DNA of 42,175 bases from positions 1 to 42,175 of IMG/VR virus record IMGVR_UViG_3300030107_004407; one strand, written 5' to 3'. The translations under genes and the position numbers were made by a program. Every line of letters begins with the position of its first letter. Positions within the stretch are counted from its first letter, which is position 1. The notes beneath the pieces are model-generated. The model made no database searches. It saw nothing but the letters and a program-made list of their open reading frames with translations, and was not told the DNA's origin. This document shows, in pieces, positions 31,953-41,011 of this stretch. This DNA is from a virus.

Positions 31953-33829
31953 TACACGCTCCTTGCCAAGCCAGAAAGAGCATTAGTTGCATTTGGTGCG
32001 GCTACTGACTGAGATTGGTCCGTAGGGCCCCGCCCTGGGTTGGGGTTAGGGTTGACGCCAGGGGGCTGCTGAAGGCCAGGCTGGGCGCCAGGCATGATGC
32101 CCTCAAGATTGGGCATGCCCATCTCTTGCATCTGCTGTTTGACTGAATCTGGAGGCCAGCCAAAGACACGGGCAACCTCGCCTGCGATCTTGTTCCAATC
32201 GTAGTTAGCAGACAGCTCTGGGTTCATTGATACGGTACGAATAAACTGCATAAGCATCATCTTATCTTCTGCGCCTGGGTCTGGACCCATGTCCTTCACG
32301 TCGATGTCGTAAATCAATGAAGTGGTAAAGTCGTGCTGGCCATGGTCAAACGTAACTACACGGTGACCATACTTGTATTGTTGTTTCTTCCCGTGAAACA
32401 ATCCAAGAATAAACATCAGCTTAGTGACCGACTCCTCGGCAGCCTCGGCAACAAGCTCACGCATACCATTGATGATCTGGTCTGTAGCCTCAACAAGTGC
32501 AGATGTTTGACGTGCGCTGATCTTTTTAACGGCCTGGCCTTTGTCAATCTCTGAAGTCGCAGTGCTCTGCTGTGCAATCTCTCGAAGGAATCTAACGTAC
32601 TGAATCTTGTTCAGGTCGATGCCGGGGCCTCGTTCAATCTTAATGCCATCGGCACGATTGACCTTGACCGGCCCCCTGTACGACGGGTTGAGCAGCTTCT
32701 TGATGTCATCGTCTTTAGCGTTTGCCGTCTGGTCCACAATGACCTTCGGGTTGAGGCTGTCCATCATGTCTTGGTCTACAGACTTAAGCGCAATGCTGTA
32801 CATGTCTGATACTGGGACGATGTCATCAACAACTGTGCGCTCCAAGAACTTGCCCATCTTGGTAAGCTTGACCGGGGTGTATGGGGTCATGCCTCCCCAG
32901 GGGTTGGGCATGTCGCGGACAACAGACTTAGGCTCACCAAGAATCCACGCCGCATACCAGTTGTTGTAGCTTGAATCGAGTCGGTCTCTTTTAATCCAGC
33001 ACTCGCATATAAGGACGATGTCCTCTCCGAGGAACTCCATGTCAAGGTCGGGAAACAGGTTCCAATACTGTCGAGATATGCCCTTGTGCTCAATCTTTGC
33101 GTCAGACATAGTCTTAAGCTCATCGAGCGTTACGGGGCGTAGGCGTGCAACATAGTCGGCATCAAGGTAGTTCTCGACCTCAGCCGGTGTAACTATGTGC
33201 TTACCATTAACGTAGGTGAGGTACGGAAAACCAATGCCAGCGTCGTTGAAGACTGGTGTTGGGTCCTTATCGACGCCTGTAATGAATGCGTTTGGGTCAA
33301 AGTCGAGAGGGGAGATATTGTCCACCTTCTCAAGGTCAATGCCCTGCGCGATGGCAAGTTCTGGGTCAACCTCTTCCCACTCTGACTCAAGAGATGAGGG
33401 GTCAGACACATTCCGATTAATGCCTGAATACTGATTTGGATTCAAACCCCATGCAGCGTATGGGTGGCCAACCTCAAGCCAGCCCATGCTGTATGTGGAA
33501 AACATTGTCGCCTGACGTAGTGCATCCTTAAGTCTAACAATGCGAGAAATGTCATTAACAACTACCTCTAAGTCTTTGGCATTAGAGGCAAACTCTGTAT
33601 CTGCTGCACGAACCCTGATGGCAGGGTCTTTGTTTACAACTCGGTGGTAGATAACTTTCTCAAACTCTCGTACAAGATTACCTTTGTAAGTCGTTGGGTT
33701 TCCGAAGCGGTCCTTAGACTCATTGCGAACGTACTTCTCGTTGCGGGTCCAACCTTTATCTACAGTAGACTGCCTCCATCGAAGGTCTCGACGGACGCGC
33801 ATATCCCATTTTTCAAAATCAAATGCCAT
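31952..33829 (-). CDS. portal protein, 625 aa
   Basis: Start at ATG 33829, which overlaps the terminase stop (TGATG). An upstream TTG-GTG is less likely. The N-terminal half is helical with strand insertions (VRVRRD-like basic start, FEKVIYHRVVNKDPAIRV), the middle has the aromatic WNLFPDLDMEFLGED region, and the C-terminal 70 residues are Pro/Asn/Gly-rich (PGVNPNPNPGRG). Size and order terminase-portal-scaffold-capsid make it a portal ring protein. No catalytic residues expected or seen. Confidence 0.85.
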   Translation of the reverse strand: MAFDFEKWDMRVRRDLRWRQSTVDKGWTRNEKYVRNESKDRFGNPTTYKGNLVREFEKVIYHRVVNKDPAIRVRAADTEFASNAKDLEVVVNDISRIVRLKDALRQATMFSTYSMGWLEVGHPYAAWGLNPNQYSGINRNVSDPSSLESEWEEVDPELAIAQGIDLEKVDNISPLDFDPNAFITGVDKDPTPVFNDAGIGFPYLTYVNGKHIVTPAEVENYLDADYVARLRPVTLDELKTMSDAKIEHKGISRQYWNLFPDLDMEFLGEDIVLICECWIKRDRLDSSYNNWYAAWILGEPKSVVRDMPNPWGGMTPYTPVKLTKMGKFLERTVVDDIVPVSDMYSIALKSVDQDMMDSLNPKVIVDQTANAKDDDIKKLLNPSYRGPVKVNRADGIKIERGPGIDLNKIQYVRFLREIAQQSTATSEIDKGQAVKKISARQTSALVEATDQIINGMRELVAEAAEESVTKLMFILGLFHGKKQQYKYGHRVVTFDHGQHDFTTSLIYDIDVKDMGPDPGAEDKMMLMQFIRTVSMNPELSANYDWNKIAGEVARVFGWPPDSVKQQMQEMGMPNLEGIMPGAQPGLQQPPGVNPNPNPGRGPTDQSQSVAAPNATNALSGLARSV

Positions 33830-36009
33830 CACCAAACCTCAATGCCGTTATCTGAGAATATCGATTCCATGGAATCCACCGGAGGAGGTGGTGGTTCCGG
33901 GTCTGGAATACTGTCAATCATTCTACCTGTTAAGCCCACCCTGCAAACCTCCGCGTGCCCCCTGGCAAACAAACAATCGTCATGTTTACCAGAACTCGGC
34001 TCAACCTTACCATTTGTCTTCCTAACGAGGGACTGCATTTCTTCAAAAAGATGCTGAGATTTTACCCTACTTGGGTCATCTCTTATAGCTGCGCGTAGCA
34101 TATTTAGAAATGGTATGCGAGCCCCAGGACCAACAATAGACCAAGCAAGGTCAGATACACGCCCCCGAGAGTCGTCACGGTAAAACACATTCGGATAGCC
34201 TGTCGGTTCAAAAAACGCCCAAACAGTGGCACCGTCCTTGTTCCGTTCACAGTTGATTCTCGCATTATTGTAAAACCTTCCAAGAAGAATAAGATAATAA
34301 GCAAGCTCTTCTGGCGGTATACGCGCACGGAACATTGCAACATCGCGACCGTATTCGTCTAACACCCATAGGACTGAGTAGTCGCTTTCAGATTTAGAGC
34401 CATTCGTTACAGTCTTGCCTTCCGCAACGTCGCCACCAATAAAATACCGCTCCCCCTCCTCTGGCATGCGCCAAATGCGAAGTGGGCCATACTGCTCAGA
34501 GACAACCTTAGCCTCCATCATGAGCGCACTCGTCAACTGGAGTGTGGTAATCGGCTGACCTACGTGCTCTATCCTGCCAATAAAGCAGGGCTCCTCACAC
34601 TCGATCCTGTTCAAAATGCTGTGCGGATAGTATCCAATACCAATGCTTGCCCACGCATGGTCAGGGGTGGTCGGATACTCCTGGTCAAAGATTACGCTAT
34701 CTCCACCAAAGCCAGTAGGAGACGGCGCCTTAATCTTCATTCTTCGCCAGTAAATCTGAGAATAAGACAGGTTGTACTTGAGGGCGTAAGCCTCCTCAGT
34801 CAGCGTAATGTTCCCCTCTCCGTCTGTTTCGCAGACCTCAAGGTCATCGTTGAGCCACTTGAACTTGCCTTTGTGGAAGGCTTTCTTGGGTGGGTCTTTG
34901 CTGTACTCTTCGGACACATACCAAGGAAGAAAGATAGGAACAACGCGAACATCAGAGAACTCATTGTGCGACTCATGAATCCGAATCCAATCCGCCTTGA
35001 AATCATCGAACCCCTCTGCTGTGGACTCGTCAATAACGAAGGTATACTTTGTTGATGGGATGGCAGGAAGGATTGATGCCTTAACCTGCTGTGATCGGCC
35101 CTCTGGCCATTTCGGGCGCTCAGACTGGTGTAGCCCCTGGAGCATCTCAGAAGTACCAGGGTTGGGGCTCTCAGCCGACTCAAGCAGTATTCGTGACCCG
35201 TTGGTCAGCTCAAGCACCTTTGACGCTCTACGCTTGATTGTGGGCAAACCAGGGAACTTCTCTGCTGCCGCCTCAATCCAAGAGATAAGCATCTGCCTCT
35301 TCTCTTCAAGGTGAGCACCCTTATCAATCATGAACAAGGTGGTGAAGCCCTCGATCTGATAGCAGATCCAAAGCTTGAACACCAAGAAGATTGTCGTCAC
35401 ACCCAACTGCCGAGACTTCAGTATCTGAATGCGTACAGGAACCTTTCTATTAAAGAACATGTCGATGACAATCGAGATAATCTTTCTCTGGCCACCGTTA
35501 AGAATAAACGGCCCATAACCACCGCTATCGCAGTGCTTACCCATACCAGGCCGGTACTTAATCTTTACGGCCTCCCTGCAAAACAACTCAAAGTCAGCAA
35601 GCAGGTCGTCAACATTTACCTCCCTTGAGGGTGGTACATCTCGTATGACTGGAATGTCTGCCACATGTGCATCATGAACATCATCATTATTATGGTCAGC
35701 AGTATCGTCATCCAGTCGTCGTCGCTCAGGTTCATCTTGCACCCCCACCTCATCAGGGACGACAAGATAGTTTGACTTCCCAATGAGTGACGCCTCTAAC
35801 GGAGAGACCCCAACAGTTGTAACAAAAAGCTCAAGGGCCTGCTGGTCTAACTTTCTAAAATCTATTTCTTGGTCTGACATTTCTGCCAGTTCAGAAAAAG
35901 TTTCAAGCCACCCTTGCAGCTCTTCATCCTCTGGATAGCCAAGCAACTTAGCCCTCTTTTGGATGTAGGCTTCCGTGTCGAGGCATAGATTGGGCTTAAG
36001 ATTCTTCAT
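33829..36009 (-). CDS. terL: terminase large subunit
   Basis: The protein (727 residues from ATG 36009; a TTG at 36051 would add 14) is the DNA-packaging motor. KSRQLGVTT (near residue 200) is the Walker A motif in the form used by terminases, and TFVIDEST (near 325) is Walker B with the catalytic Glu. The C-terminal nuclease shows GGDVAEGKT (near 525) and GKHDDCLFARGHAEV (near 675) for the metal-binding acids. It should cut and pump DNA into the head. The gene is followed by the portal with a one-base overlap. Confidence 0.9.
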   Translation of the reverse strand: MKNLKPNLCLDTEAYIQKRAKLLGYPEDEELQGWLETFSELAEMSDQEIDFRKLDQQALELFVTTVGVSPLEASLIGKSNYLVVPDEVGVQDEPERRRLDDDTADHNNDDVHDAHVADIPVIRDVPPSREVNVDDLLADFELFCREAVKIKYRPGMGKHCDSGGYGPFILNGGQRKIISIVIDMFFNRKVPVRIQILKSRQLGVTTIFLVFKLWICYQIEGFTTLFMIDKGAHLEEKRQMLISWIEAAAEKFPGLPTIKRRASKVLELTNGSRILLESAESPNPGTSEMLQGLHQSERPKWPEGRSQQVKASILPAIPSTKYTFVIDESTAEGFDDFKADWIRIHESHNEFSDVRVVPIFLPWYVSEEYSKDPPKKAFHKGKFKWLNDDLEVCETDGEGNITLTEEAYALKYNLSYSQIYWRRMKIKAPSPTGFGGDSVIFDQEYPTTPDHAWASIGIGYYPHSILNRIECEEPCFIGRIEHVGQPITTLQLTSALMMEAKVVSEQYGPLRIWRMPEEGERYFIGGDVAEGKTVTNGSKSESDYSVLWVLDEYGRDVAMFRARIPPEELAYYLILLGRFYNNARINCERNKDGATVWAFFEPTGYPNVFYRDDSRGRVSDLAWSIVGPGARIPFLNMLRAAIRDDPSRVKSQHLFEEMQSLVRKTNGKVEPSSGKHDDCLFARGHAEVCRVGLTGRMIDSIPDPEPPPPPVDSMESIFSDNGIEVW

Positions 36010-36361
36010 TTTTTGGAAGCGGTCTACTGTCTGATATGATGCGTGCGTCAATCACTTCTGGAAGCTTTCTTGGTCGCTTGAGTAACTCGTTGGGGTCGCG
36101 ACTCTTCCGGGGAAGCAAGTGCTCTCCAGCGAGACCAAGCTCACCGCCACTAAGGATGTCATAGGCTATAAGTCCGCGCATAAGGTCTTCAGGCTTCCTT
36201 GTGCGCTCAACTTTTGAGACGTGAAGGTCTCCCCCCTTGTCCCTTGTCTCCACAATCTTTACAGTCTCCCCCTTAATAACGTCAGCAATGCTTTCCGTTA
36301 TCATGGAGTCGTCTACACCTACATCACGTAGGCGATCAAGGAGCTTTATGGAAGTCGTCAA
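35996..36361 (-). CDS. hypothetical protein, possibly small terminase-like, 121 aa
   Basis: No ATG is well placed; TTG at 36361 has GAGGG 5 bases upstream and gives 121 residues. The N-terminus contains a short helical segment (LLDRLRDVGVDDSMITES) and the middle a Lys/Arg region (LLPRKSRDPNELLKRPRK). It lies directly before the large terminase and overlaps both neighbours, the usual place of a small terminase subunit. No DNA-binding motif is obvious, so the assignment is by position only. Confidence 0.5.
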   Translation of the reverse strand: MTTSIKLLDRLRDVGVDDSMITESIADVIKGETVKIVETRDKGGDLHVSKVERTRKPEDLMRGLIAYDILSGGELGLAGEHLLPRKSRDPNELLKRPRKLPEVIDARIISDSRPLPKNEES

Positions 36362-36596
36362 TCTTGCCCTCTACACGTTCTACTGCATCAACGATTGACT
36401 CAAGCTTGAGGCCAATAACCTCTTCCCTTGCAGCGATCTTGTCATCCACCATGTCGGAGACCTCGGCAGCGGAGATTCCACCACCAAGATTTCCAGACAC
36501 AGTGCCAACACCACCAGCCAAGACGGCAAAAAGCAGACTTGTAGGTATAGATATACTGCTGCCTTTTACGGCTTCTACGGCTGAGTGAGTTGTCAT
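36336..36596 (-). CDS. single-span membrane protein with coiled-coil tail, 86 aa
   Basis: Residues about 17-40 are hydrophobic and Gly-rich (LLFAVLAGGVGTVSG), followed by an acidic coiled coil (about residues 48-80, DMVDDKIAAREEVIGLKL). The ATG follows directly on the upstream stop. A one-span protein near the lysis enzyme could be an i-spanin-like or holin-like protein; no Rz-type signature is visible, so the role is inferred from topology and neighbourhood. Confidence 0.6.
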   Translation of the reverse strand: MTTHSAVEAVKGSSISIPTSLLFAVLAGGVGTVSGNLGGGISAAEVSDMVDDKIAAREEVIGLKLESIVDAVERVEGKIDDFHKAP

Positions 36597-36770
36597 TTAG
36601 TCGATCACATCGATTGCAAGCTTCATTACGATACGCATTGCACGCTTAGTGTATACGCGAAGCTCTTTCTTATTCATTGGCCGCTTACGCTTCTTGGCTT
36701 TGATTAAATCATCAGCAAGCTCATAAAGGTCGGCTGAGAGTTCTGCGACTTCGTCTTTCTTAAGTGCCAT
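36597..36770 (-). CDS. small basic hypothetical protein, 57 aa
   Basis: Reads from ATG 36770 (GGGAGAAG upstream) to TAA 36597, immediately before the next ATG. The middle is strongly basic (LIKAKKRKRPMNKKELRVY), with helices on both sides. No known family. It sits between two small membrane proteins in the lysis region, but nothing in it suggests a membrane role itself. Confidence 0.6.
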   Translation of the reverse strand: MALKKDEVAELSADLYELADDLIKAKKRKRPMNKKELRVYTKRAMRIVMKLAIDVID

Positions 36771-36771
36771 T

Positions 36772-36867
36772 TTATTCTTCTCCCTCTTCCAGCTTCTTTT
36801 TCTTTCTTGCTGGTAGTTTGTTTATGATAGCAGTTGCGAGTTGTAATATGACCAGTAAAATCTTCAT
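36772..36867 (-). CDS. tiny membrane protein, 31 aa
   Basis: Starts at ATG 36867, overlapping the stop of the YkuD-like enzyme (ATGA), and reads MKILLVILQLATAIINKL, then a basic (RKKKK) and acidic (LEEGEE) tail. The N-terminal 15 residues are hydrophobic enough for one membrane span. Its coupling to the peptidoglycan enzyme suggests a lysis helper. It could also be a leader-like ORF. Confidence 0.5.
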   Translation of the reverse strand: MKILLVILQLATAIINKLPARKKKKLEEGEE

Positions 36868-37433
36868 TCTTCTATTAGCGTATAAGTGAATGTGCGCCAA
36901 CCGCGCTCAGTTGTCTGTTTGCGGCAAATGTCCATAAAGTCATTGAAGTCTGACTCGTTAGCGAAAACCTGACACCCAGCAGACCACTTGTCAACCCTTG
37001 TTGATTGTTGACCAGCCTTGTGAATGTTGATTCCGAAGTACCCCTCCTCTTGAGAAGATACGTTCGCATCAAGAATATCATCCTTGTTTGGGTCGCGATA
37101 AACTTTCACAACACCGTTTCTTTGCGTAAGGGCGTCATATTTGCCCCTGTGCTTGCCTATCTTGTAAACGTTGCGGTACTGGCCAGGAACAAGGATGGCT
37201 GTGCCTGAAACCCTGCTGGGGTTGCTTAAATGGTATGAGCCTGGGTCACAGGTTGCCTTCCAAGTCCTCGTTATCCAGCCACTCTCATCTTTATAGACAA
37301 CGCAAATGCGGTCATCAAAGCTGTTTGCCTCATGGTTCTTGCTTCTTATCCCGATGATATTCAGGTTATAAAGCCCACTCTCGAATACTGCGTATCCAAG
37401 GTCTGCGACTGCATCGAGTAAGTATGGTCTCAT
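36864..37433 (-). CDS. YkuD-like peptidoglycan enzyme, probable endolysin, 189 aa
   Basis: ATG 37433 is one base after the stop of the holin-like gene. His138 in GINIHKAG, Ser151 and Cys154 in WSAGCQVF fit the H...S-x-G-C catalytic signature of L,D-transpeptidase (YkuD) enzymes, although the usual SHGC is SAGC here. No signal peptide is seen, so export would need the holin. Its location between membrane proteins in the late block makes it the likely lysis enzyme, cutting or remodelling peptide cross-links. A role as a virion-associated enzyme cannot be excluded. Confidence 0.65.
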   Translation of the reverse strand: MRPYLLDAVADLGYAVFESGLYNLNIIGIRSKNHEANSFDDRICVVYKDESGWITRTWKATCDPGSYHLSNPSRVSGTAILVPGQYRNVYKIGKHRGKYDALTQRNGVVKVYRDPNKDDILDANVSSQEEGYFGINIHKAGQQSTRVDKWSAGCQVFANESDFNDFMDICRKQTTERGWRTFTYTLIEE

Positions 37434-37434
37434 G

Positions 37435-37626
37435 CTACTTCTTTGATATTGCGGCCATTGCCTTTTCGGCTGAATCGCCAGCAATGTAAGCTAAGGCTAA
37501 GTACAGCCATTCCCGCGAAGTAATGTAACCACCAGGAAGTAGCCCAGTGCCAAGGACCAGAACAGACAACCTACGCCAAGACACACGCTTTTGAGAGCAG
37601 AACAGAGTGGTGAGAAATCCTTTCAT
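37435..37626 (-). CDS. holin-like membrane protein, 63 aa
   Basis: AAGGATAAACA precedes the ATG. Two hydrophobic segments, residues about 18-36 (LSVLVLGTGLLPGGYI) and 40-60 (WLYLALAYIAG), with a basic N-terminus (KRVSWRR), suit a small two-span holin. It lies directly before the YkuD-like enzyme. No family name recognised; the holin role is inferred from size, topology and position. Confidence 0.6.
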   Translation of the reverse strand: MKGFLTTLFCSQKRVSWRRLSVLVLGTGLLPGGYITSREWLYLALAYIAGDSAEKAMAAISKK

Positions 37627-37635
37627 TGTTTATCC

Positions 37636-38754
37636 TTAGAGAGGTAAGTATACGTTGCCTGCGACATCACGCATTTCAAAGTTGCTGCCTGCGACATTTG
37701 TGGCTGAAACTGCCCAGTTATCGCCAGTGTCTGTAGATGTAATAACATCACCATCAGAGCAGCCTACAACCCAAGTTGTCCCATCGGTGGCGATACATCG
37801 AGCATTACCATGTCCTCCAGGTAAGCTAGCACCATTGTGTTCAAGCGTTATTGATTTACCGCTTACATCAGCAGCCCAAAACTTAGAGTTGTAAGCAATG
37901 ACTACCCTTCCACCGGCTGCGGCTATTCTGGTTTGCTGACCAAAGTTTTGAACTTGGCTCAATGTTGTTTCGGTTGACCAATCTGTCGTGTCTGATGATG
38001 CGGCAGAGAACATATCTCCCGTGCTTTTACACAAGGCTACCAGAGTATTGTTGGTATAAGCAAAACCTCTAATGTCTCCAGGGTCGCTACCGCCAGCATC
38101 TACGAGAGTGTGATGTAAGCTAAACGCCTGCCCATCGTTGGTGGATTTGTAGATACGATTTTCTTGGGCGAACCACCAAGTGCCAGCACCATCACTTATA
38201 AGTGCGTAAATCGCTTTACCTGAGTTAATGCTGGTTGCACCTGATATATCCACCTCAGACCACGATGCACCATCGGTAGACCTTAGTAGCTGATCACCAT
38301 CATCGCCTGCCGCCATCCAAACGCCATTGCCCCACCATAGAACAAATACCCTCATGGTTATGTCATTACCATTGGACAGAGTTGTCACAAGCGTGTGGTT
38401 GTTTCCATTTGTCGGGTCGTCAGTATACTGAAGTTCATGTGTATTATTGTCAAGTGAGATTACCCAGCGTGGATTTCCATTCAGGGCATCCTTGCCATAG
38501 GCTAAGTGGAGTGGAGCTGTACCCCCTCCAGGGTATGGAGAGCTTGCCCCTTGCCACCCATCATAAGAGGACCAGCTTGTTAGGTCTGATGTTGCATAAG
38601 ATATTTCTCTACTAAGGTGTATGCCCGCCCAAACTGTAGCGCCTGACGAAGGAGTAGTCATACCATTGATCTTCTCAATACTGCTCTTCGCAACATTGTT
38701 GACCTTCTCAATGTCGCCTGCTGCAACATTGTTAACTTTCTCGTAGTCACCCAT
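37636..38754 (-). CDS. beta-propeller adhesin with Asp-box repeats, 372 aa
   Basis: Residues 4-36 are three copies of an 11-residue unit (YEKVNNVAAGD, IEKVNNVAKSS, IEKINGM...), likely a trimeric stalk. The body is a six-bladed-propeller-like repeat of WxxxGxxW/strand elements with Asp boxes STDGASW (about 159-165), STNDGQAF (204-211) and STDTGDNW near the C-terminus, as in sialidases and photosystem-assembly-type propellers. It starts one base after the fibre stop and is likely a tail-tip receptor-binding protein. No sialidase active-site arginine triad was found, so enzyme activity is not claimed. Confidence 0.75.
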   Translation of the reverse strand: MGDYEKVNNVAAGDIEKVNNVAKSSIEKINGMTTPSSGATVWAGIHLSREISYATSDLTSWSSYDGWQGASSPYPGGGTAPLHLAYGKDALNGNPRWVISLDNNTHELQYTDDPTNGNNHTLVTTLSNGNDITMRVFVLWWGNGVWMAAGDDGDQLLRSTDGASWSEVDISGATSINSGKAIYALISDGAGTWWFAQENRIYKSTNDGQAFSLHHTLVDAGGSDPGDIRGFAYTNNTLVALCKSTGDMFSAASSDTTDWSTETTLSQVQNFGQQTRIAAAGGRVVIAYNSKFWAADVSGKSITLEHNGASLPGGHGNARCIATDGTTWVVGCSDGDVITSTDTGDNWAVSATNVAGSNFEMRDVAGNVYLPL

Positions 38755-38755
38755 C

Positions 38756-41011
38756 CTATGATACCTCTATGTAGTCTGGGCTCGGGCTGAAGTAGATTTT
38801 ATCGGCTGTGACAGCCCAGCCAATCACTTGGACCAGGTCTCCGTCTGTCGATGGGGCAGTTTGAGTTGGTGGCCCCTCTGCTTCGGGCGCGTAGAGCCTT
38901 CCAGCTATTGTGTAACTTGGGAATGTTCCCGCATCGTGGATGAACCCTTGAAGAAGAAACTTGCCTACTGCATCGGCTGAAATATCATCAGCCGCCATCG
39001 CCACAGCAGGGATAGCTTCGGAGTTTCCGGCAGTCATATTTACTTTGTGCATCTTTGAATCAGCAGCCTTAAAGTAAACCACATCACCGCGATTAAGCGC
39101 CTCACCGGCAGTAAAGACCGCAGTAATCCCGCAAACGCTGTTGTCTGCAATCGCAGAGTCCAGGTTAATCGCCTTAAAGACATCAATGTTTTGGGAGGAA
39201 TCAACCGTTAAAGCAGGTGTTGTGCCATGAGCAGTTCCGACACCGATTTCCAACGTGTCGGTGCCGTCATCAATGCCGATACGGTAATCTACAGCGTTAC
39301 CGTCAAAGGCAAGCATGGTGTCTTCTGCGCCAGCATCGCCAATCGTAATCTTCGGAGTTGTTCCGCCTACGACTACATTCGCTGCGAAAGTAGTAATCTG
39401 AGCATCATCGATACTCATTGCAAGCTGGGTGCCCGAGCCATTGTCCGTCGAGATCTTGAACTTACCCTTACTGTCGTCTGAAGATCCAGAGTGAGCCCCT
39501 TCAACCGTTGCAAGGGCGTTGCCTGCATGGTCAGCAAAGATAATCTTGCTCTCAGCCTCGTCGGCTCCATGTTCGTTGTCAGTGTTTTGAATAACGAGAA
39601 TGGGCTCAGAAGCGGCAGCATGTACAAGGGTAGATGGCGCGTTAGTTCCAATACCAAGGTAACCATTGGTGTGGAGCCGCATACGCTCTGCCGCAGCATC
39701 CGTACCATTAACCTTGGTAGAGAATGTCATCACCGATGTGCCTGTACCGTCTCCGCCACCTGCCTTCAGGAGAAGGTCACCACCATTCTGGTTAGCGCTA
39801 CCTGTAGGGGCAGAGCCAGCAGAAATCGTAAGGTCACGACCGTCTGTACCTGAGCCCGTTTCGGCTACACTTAAGGTTGCGTCTTGCCCGTTACCATATG
39901 ATACATCTCCACCAGTAACTATAAGGTCTGTACCTACGGTAACGGCAGCGTTAAATAGAGCAGCACCGGCTTCTGACATGTCAAGAGTCAGCGCGGTAAT
40001 ATCACTGGTATTATCTGTACCTTTGAAGATGATGTCAGCATCACCCGCCTGAGCATCAAGGGTAATGTTGCCGCTTGATGTAGCGATAGTAACTGCGGCG
40101 TCACCCGTGCTGATGTCATCTGCTGCACTTGACCCAGTGGCAACAGCGTCCCAAACAGCCTTAGATCCGTCCCACTTCAAGAACTGGCCAGAGCTTGGAG
40201 AGTCTTGACCGATCTTAGTGACGTGGCCAGAGCCATCAAAAGTAAATGCAGCAGTTCCGCCTGCCTCTTTAAGCGATCCGCCATCATCGATAATGATGTC
40301 ACCAGCGACCTGCACATCACCAGCAGCCGTCACTTTTTGAGCTTCACTAATAGTCAACGCCGTTTGCAATCCAGAGTCGTTGTTTGTTGAAATAATCAAC
40401 TGACCCTTCTCATCATCAGAACTGCCAACGTGGCTTACTTCAATCTGACCAAGCGCATTGTTGCCGTGGTCCTCAAAGATTATCTTTGACTCACAGCCGT
40501 TAGCGGTGTTCTCTGCTGTGTCGTTCTTCAGTGTGATGTAGGGGGCAGTGCTTTCCAACTGTAGCTGTGTGCCCGGTGTCTCTGTGCCCAGGCCCAGTTG
40601 GCTATTGAACAGAACCATGTCCGTATCTGTTCCAGAACGAAGATGGACCTTGCAGGCAGTAGAGTTAGTTCTACCAAGACGAATAGAGTCTGCCCCGTCA
40701 TCGCCAATACGAATGTTGTTAGTAGCTTGAATCTTTAGAGATCCGGCAGTCGTCAAATGCGCAGTGCTTGTTGCAGTCGGCTGAAAGTGCATATCTCCGT
40801 CAACACTTAGAGTCTTTGCGGGAGATGCAGTACCAATACCAACACGCCCACTATCGCCCTCAACTACAAGCTTATTGGTGTCAACAATGAAATCATCGCC
40901 CGCATCGTCACCTAAATCAACCTGTACCGACGTTGCATCCTGAGATTCAATCGTACCTACAGTTATCGTCTTAGCGCCGAAGCCCGAAAAGTTTGGTGCC
41001 TTAAGTCCCAT
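38756..41011 (-). CDS. tail fibre protein, 751 aa
   Basis: Start at ATG 41011, overlapping the preceding stop (TAATG) with GGGGAGC upstream; the earlier in-frame TTG is less likely. The fibre carries GIGT/GLGT-SP repeats (VGIGTASPAKTLSV, LGLGTETPGTQL, LGIGTNAPSTLV) and two 70-residue copies of an ESKIIFEDHGNNAL / ESKIIFADHAGNAL module. The last 120 residues form a domain (GEALNRGDVVYFKAADSK, IAGRLYAPEAEGPPTQ) common at the C-terminal end of phage fibres. It should bind the host surface, with the next gene as tip protein. Confidence 0.8.
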   Translation of the reverse strand: MGLKAPNFSGFGAKTITVGTIESQDATSVQVDLGDDAGDDFIVDTNKLVVEGDSGRVGIGTASPAKTLSVDGDMHFQPTATSTAHLTTAGSLKIQATNNIRIGDDGADSIRLGRTNSTACKVHLRSGTDTDMVLFNSQLGLGTETPGTQLQLESTAPYITLKNDTAENTANGCESKIIFEDHGNNALGQIEVSHVGSSDDEKGQLIISTNNDSGLQTALTISEAQKVTAAGDVQVAGDIIIDDGGSLKEAGGTAAFTFDGSGHVTKIGQDSPSSGQFLKWDGSKAVWDAVATGSSAADDISTGDAAVTIATSSGNITLDAQAGDADIIFKGTDNTSDITALTLDMSEAGAALFNAAVTVGTDLIVTGGDVSYGNGQDATLSVAETGSGTDGRDLTISAGSAPTGSANQNGGDLLLKAGGGDGTGTSVMTFSTKVNGTDAAAERMRLHTNGYLGIGTNAPSTLVHAAASEPILVIQNTDNEHGADEAESKIIFADHAGNALATVEGAHSGSSDDSKGKFKISTDNGSGTQLAMSIDDAQITTFAANVVVGGTTPKITIGDAGAEDTMLAFDGNAVDYRIGIDDGTDTLEIGVGTAHGTTPALTVDSSQNIDVFKAINLDSAIADNSVCGITAVFTAGEALNRGDVVYFKAADSKMHKVNMTAGNSEAIPAVAMAADDISADAVGKFLLQGFIHDAGTFPSYTIAGRLYAPEAEGPPTQTAPSTDGDLVQVIGWAVTADKIYFSPSPDYIEVS

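Noticed and set aside
36772-36867. Rz1-type outer-membrane spanin
   Set aside because: No lipobox cysteine is present in the 31-residue product.
37636-38754. Sialidase activity for the propeller protein
   Set aside because: Asp boxes are structural only; the arginine triad and nucleophile tyrosine of sialidases were not identified.
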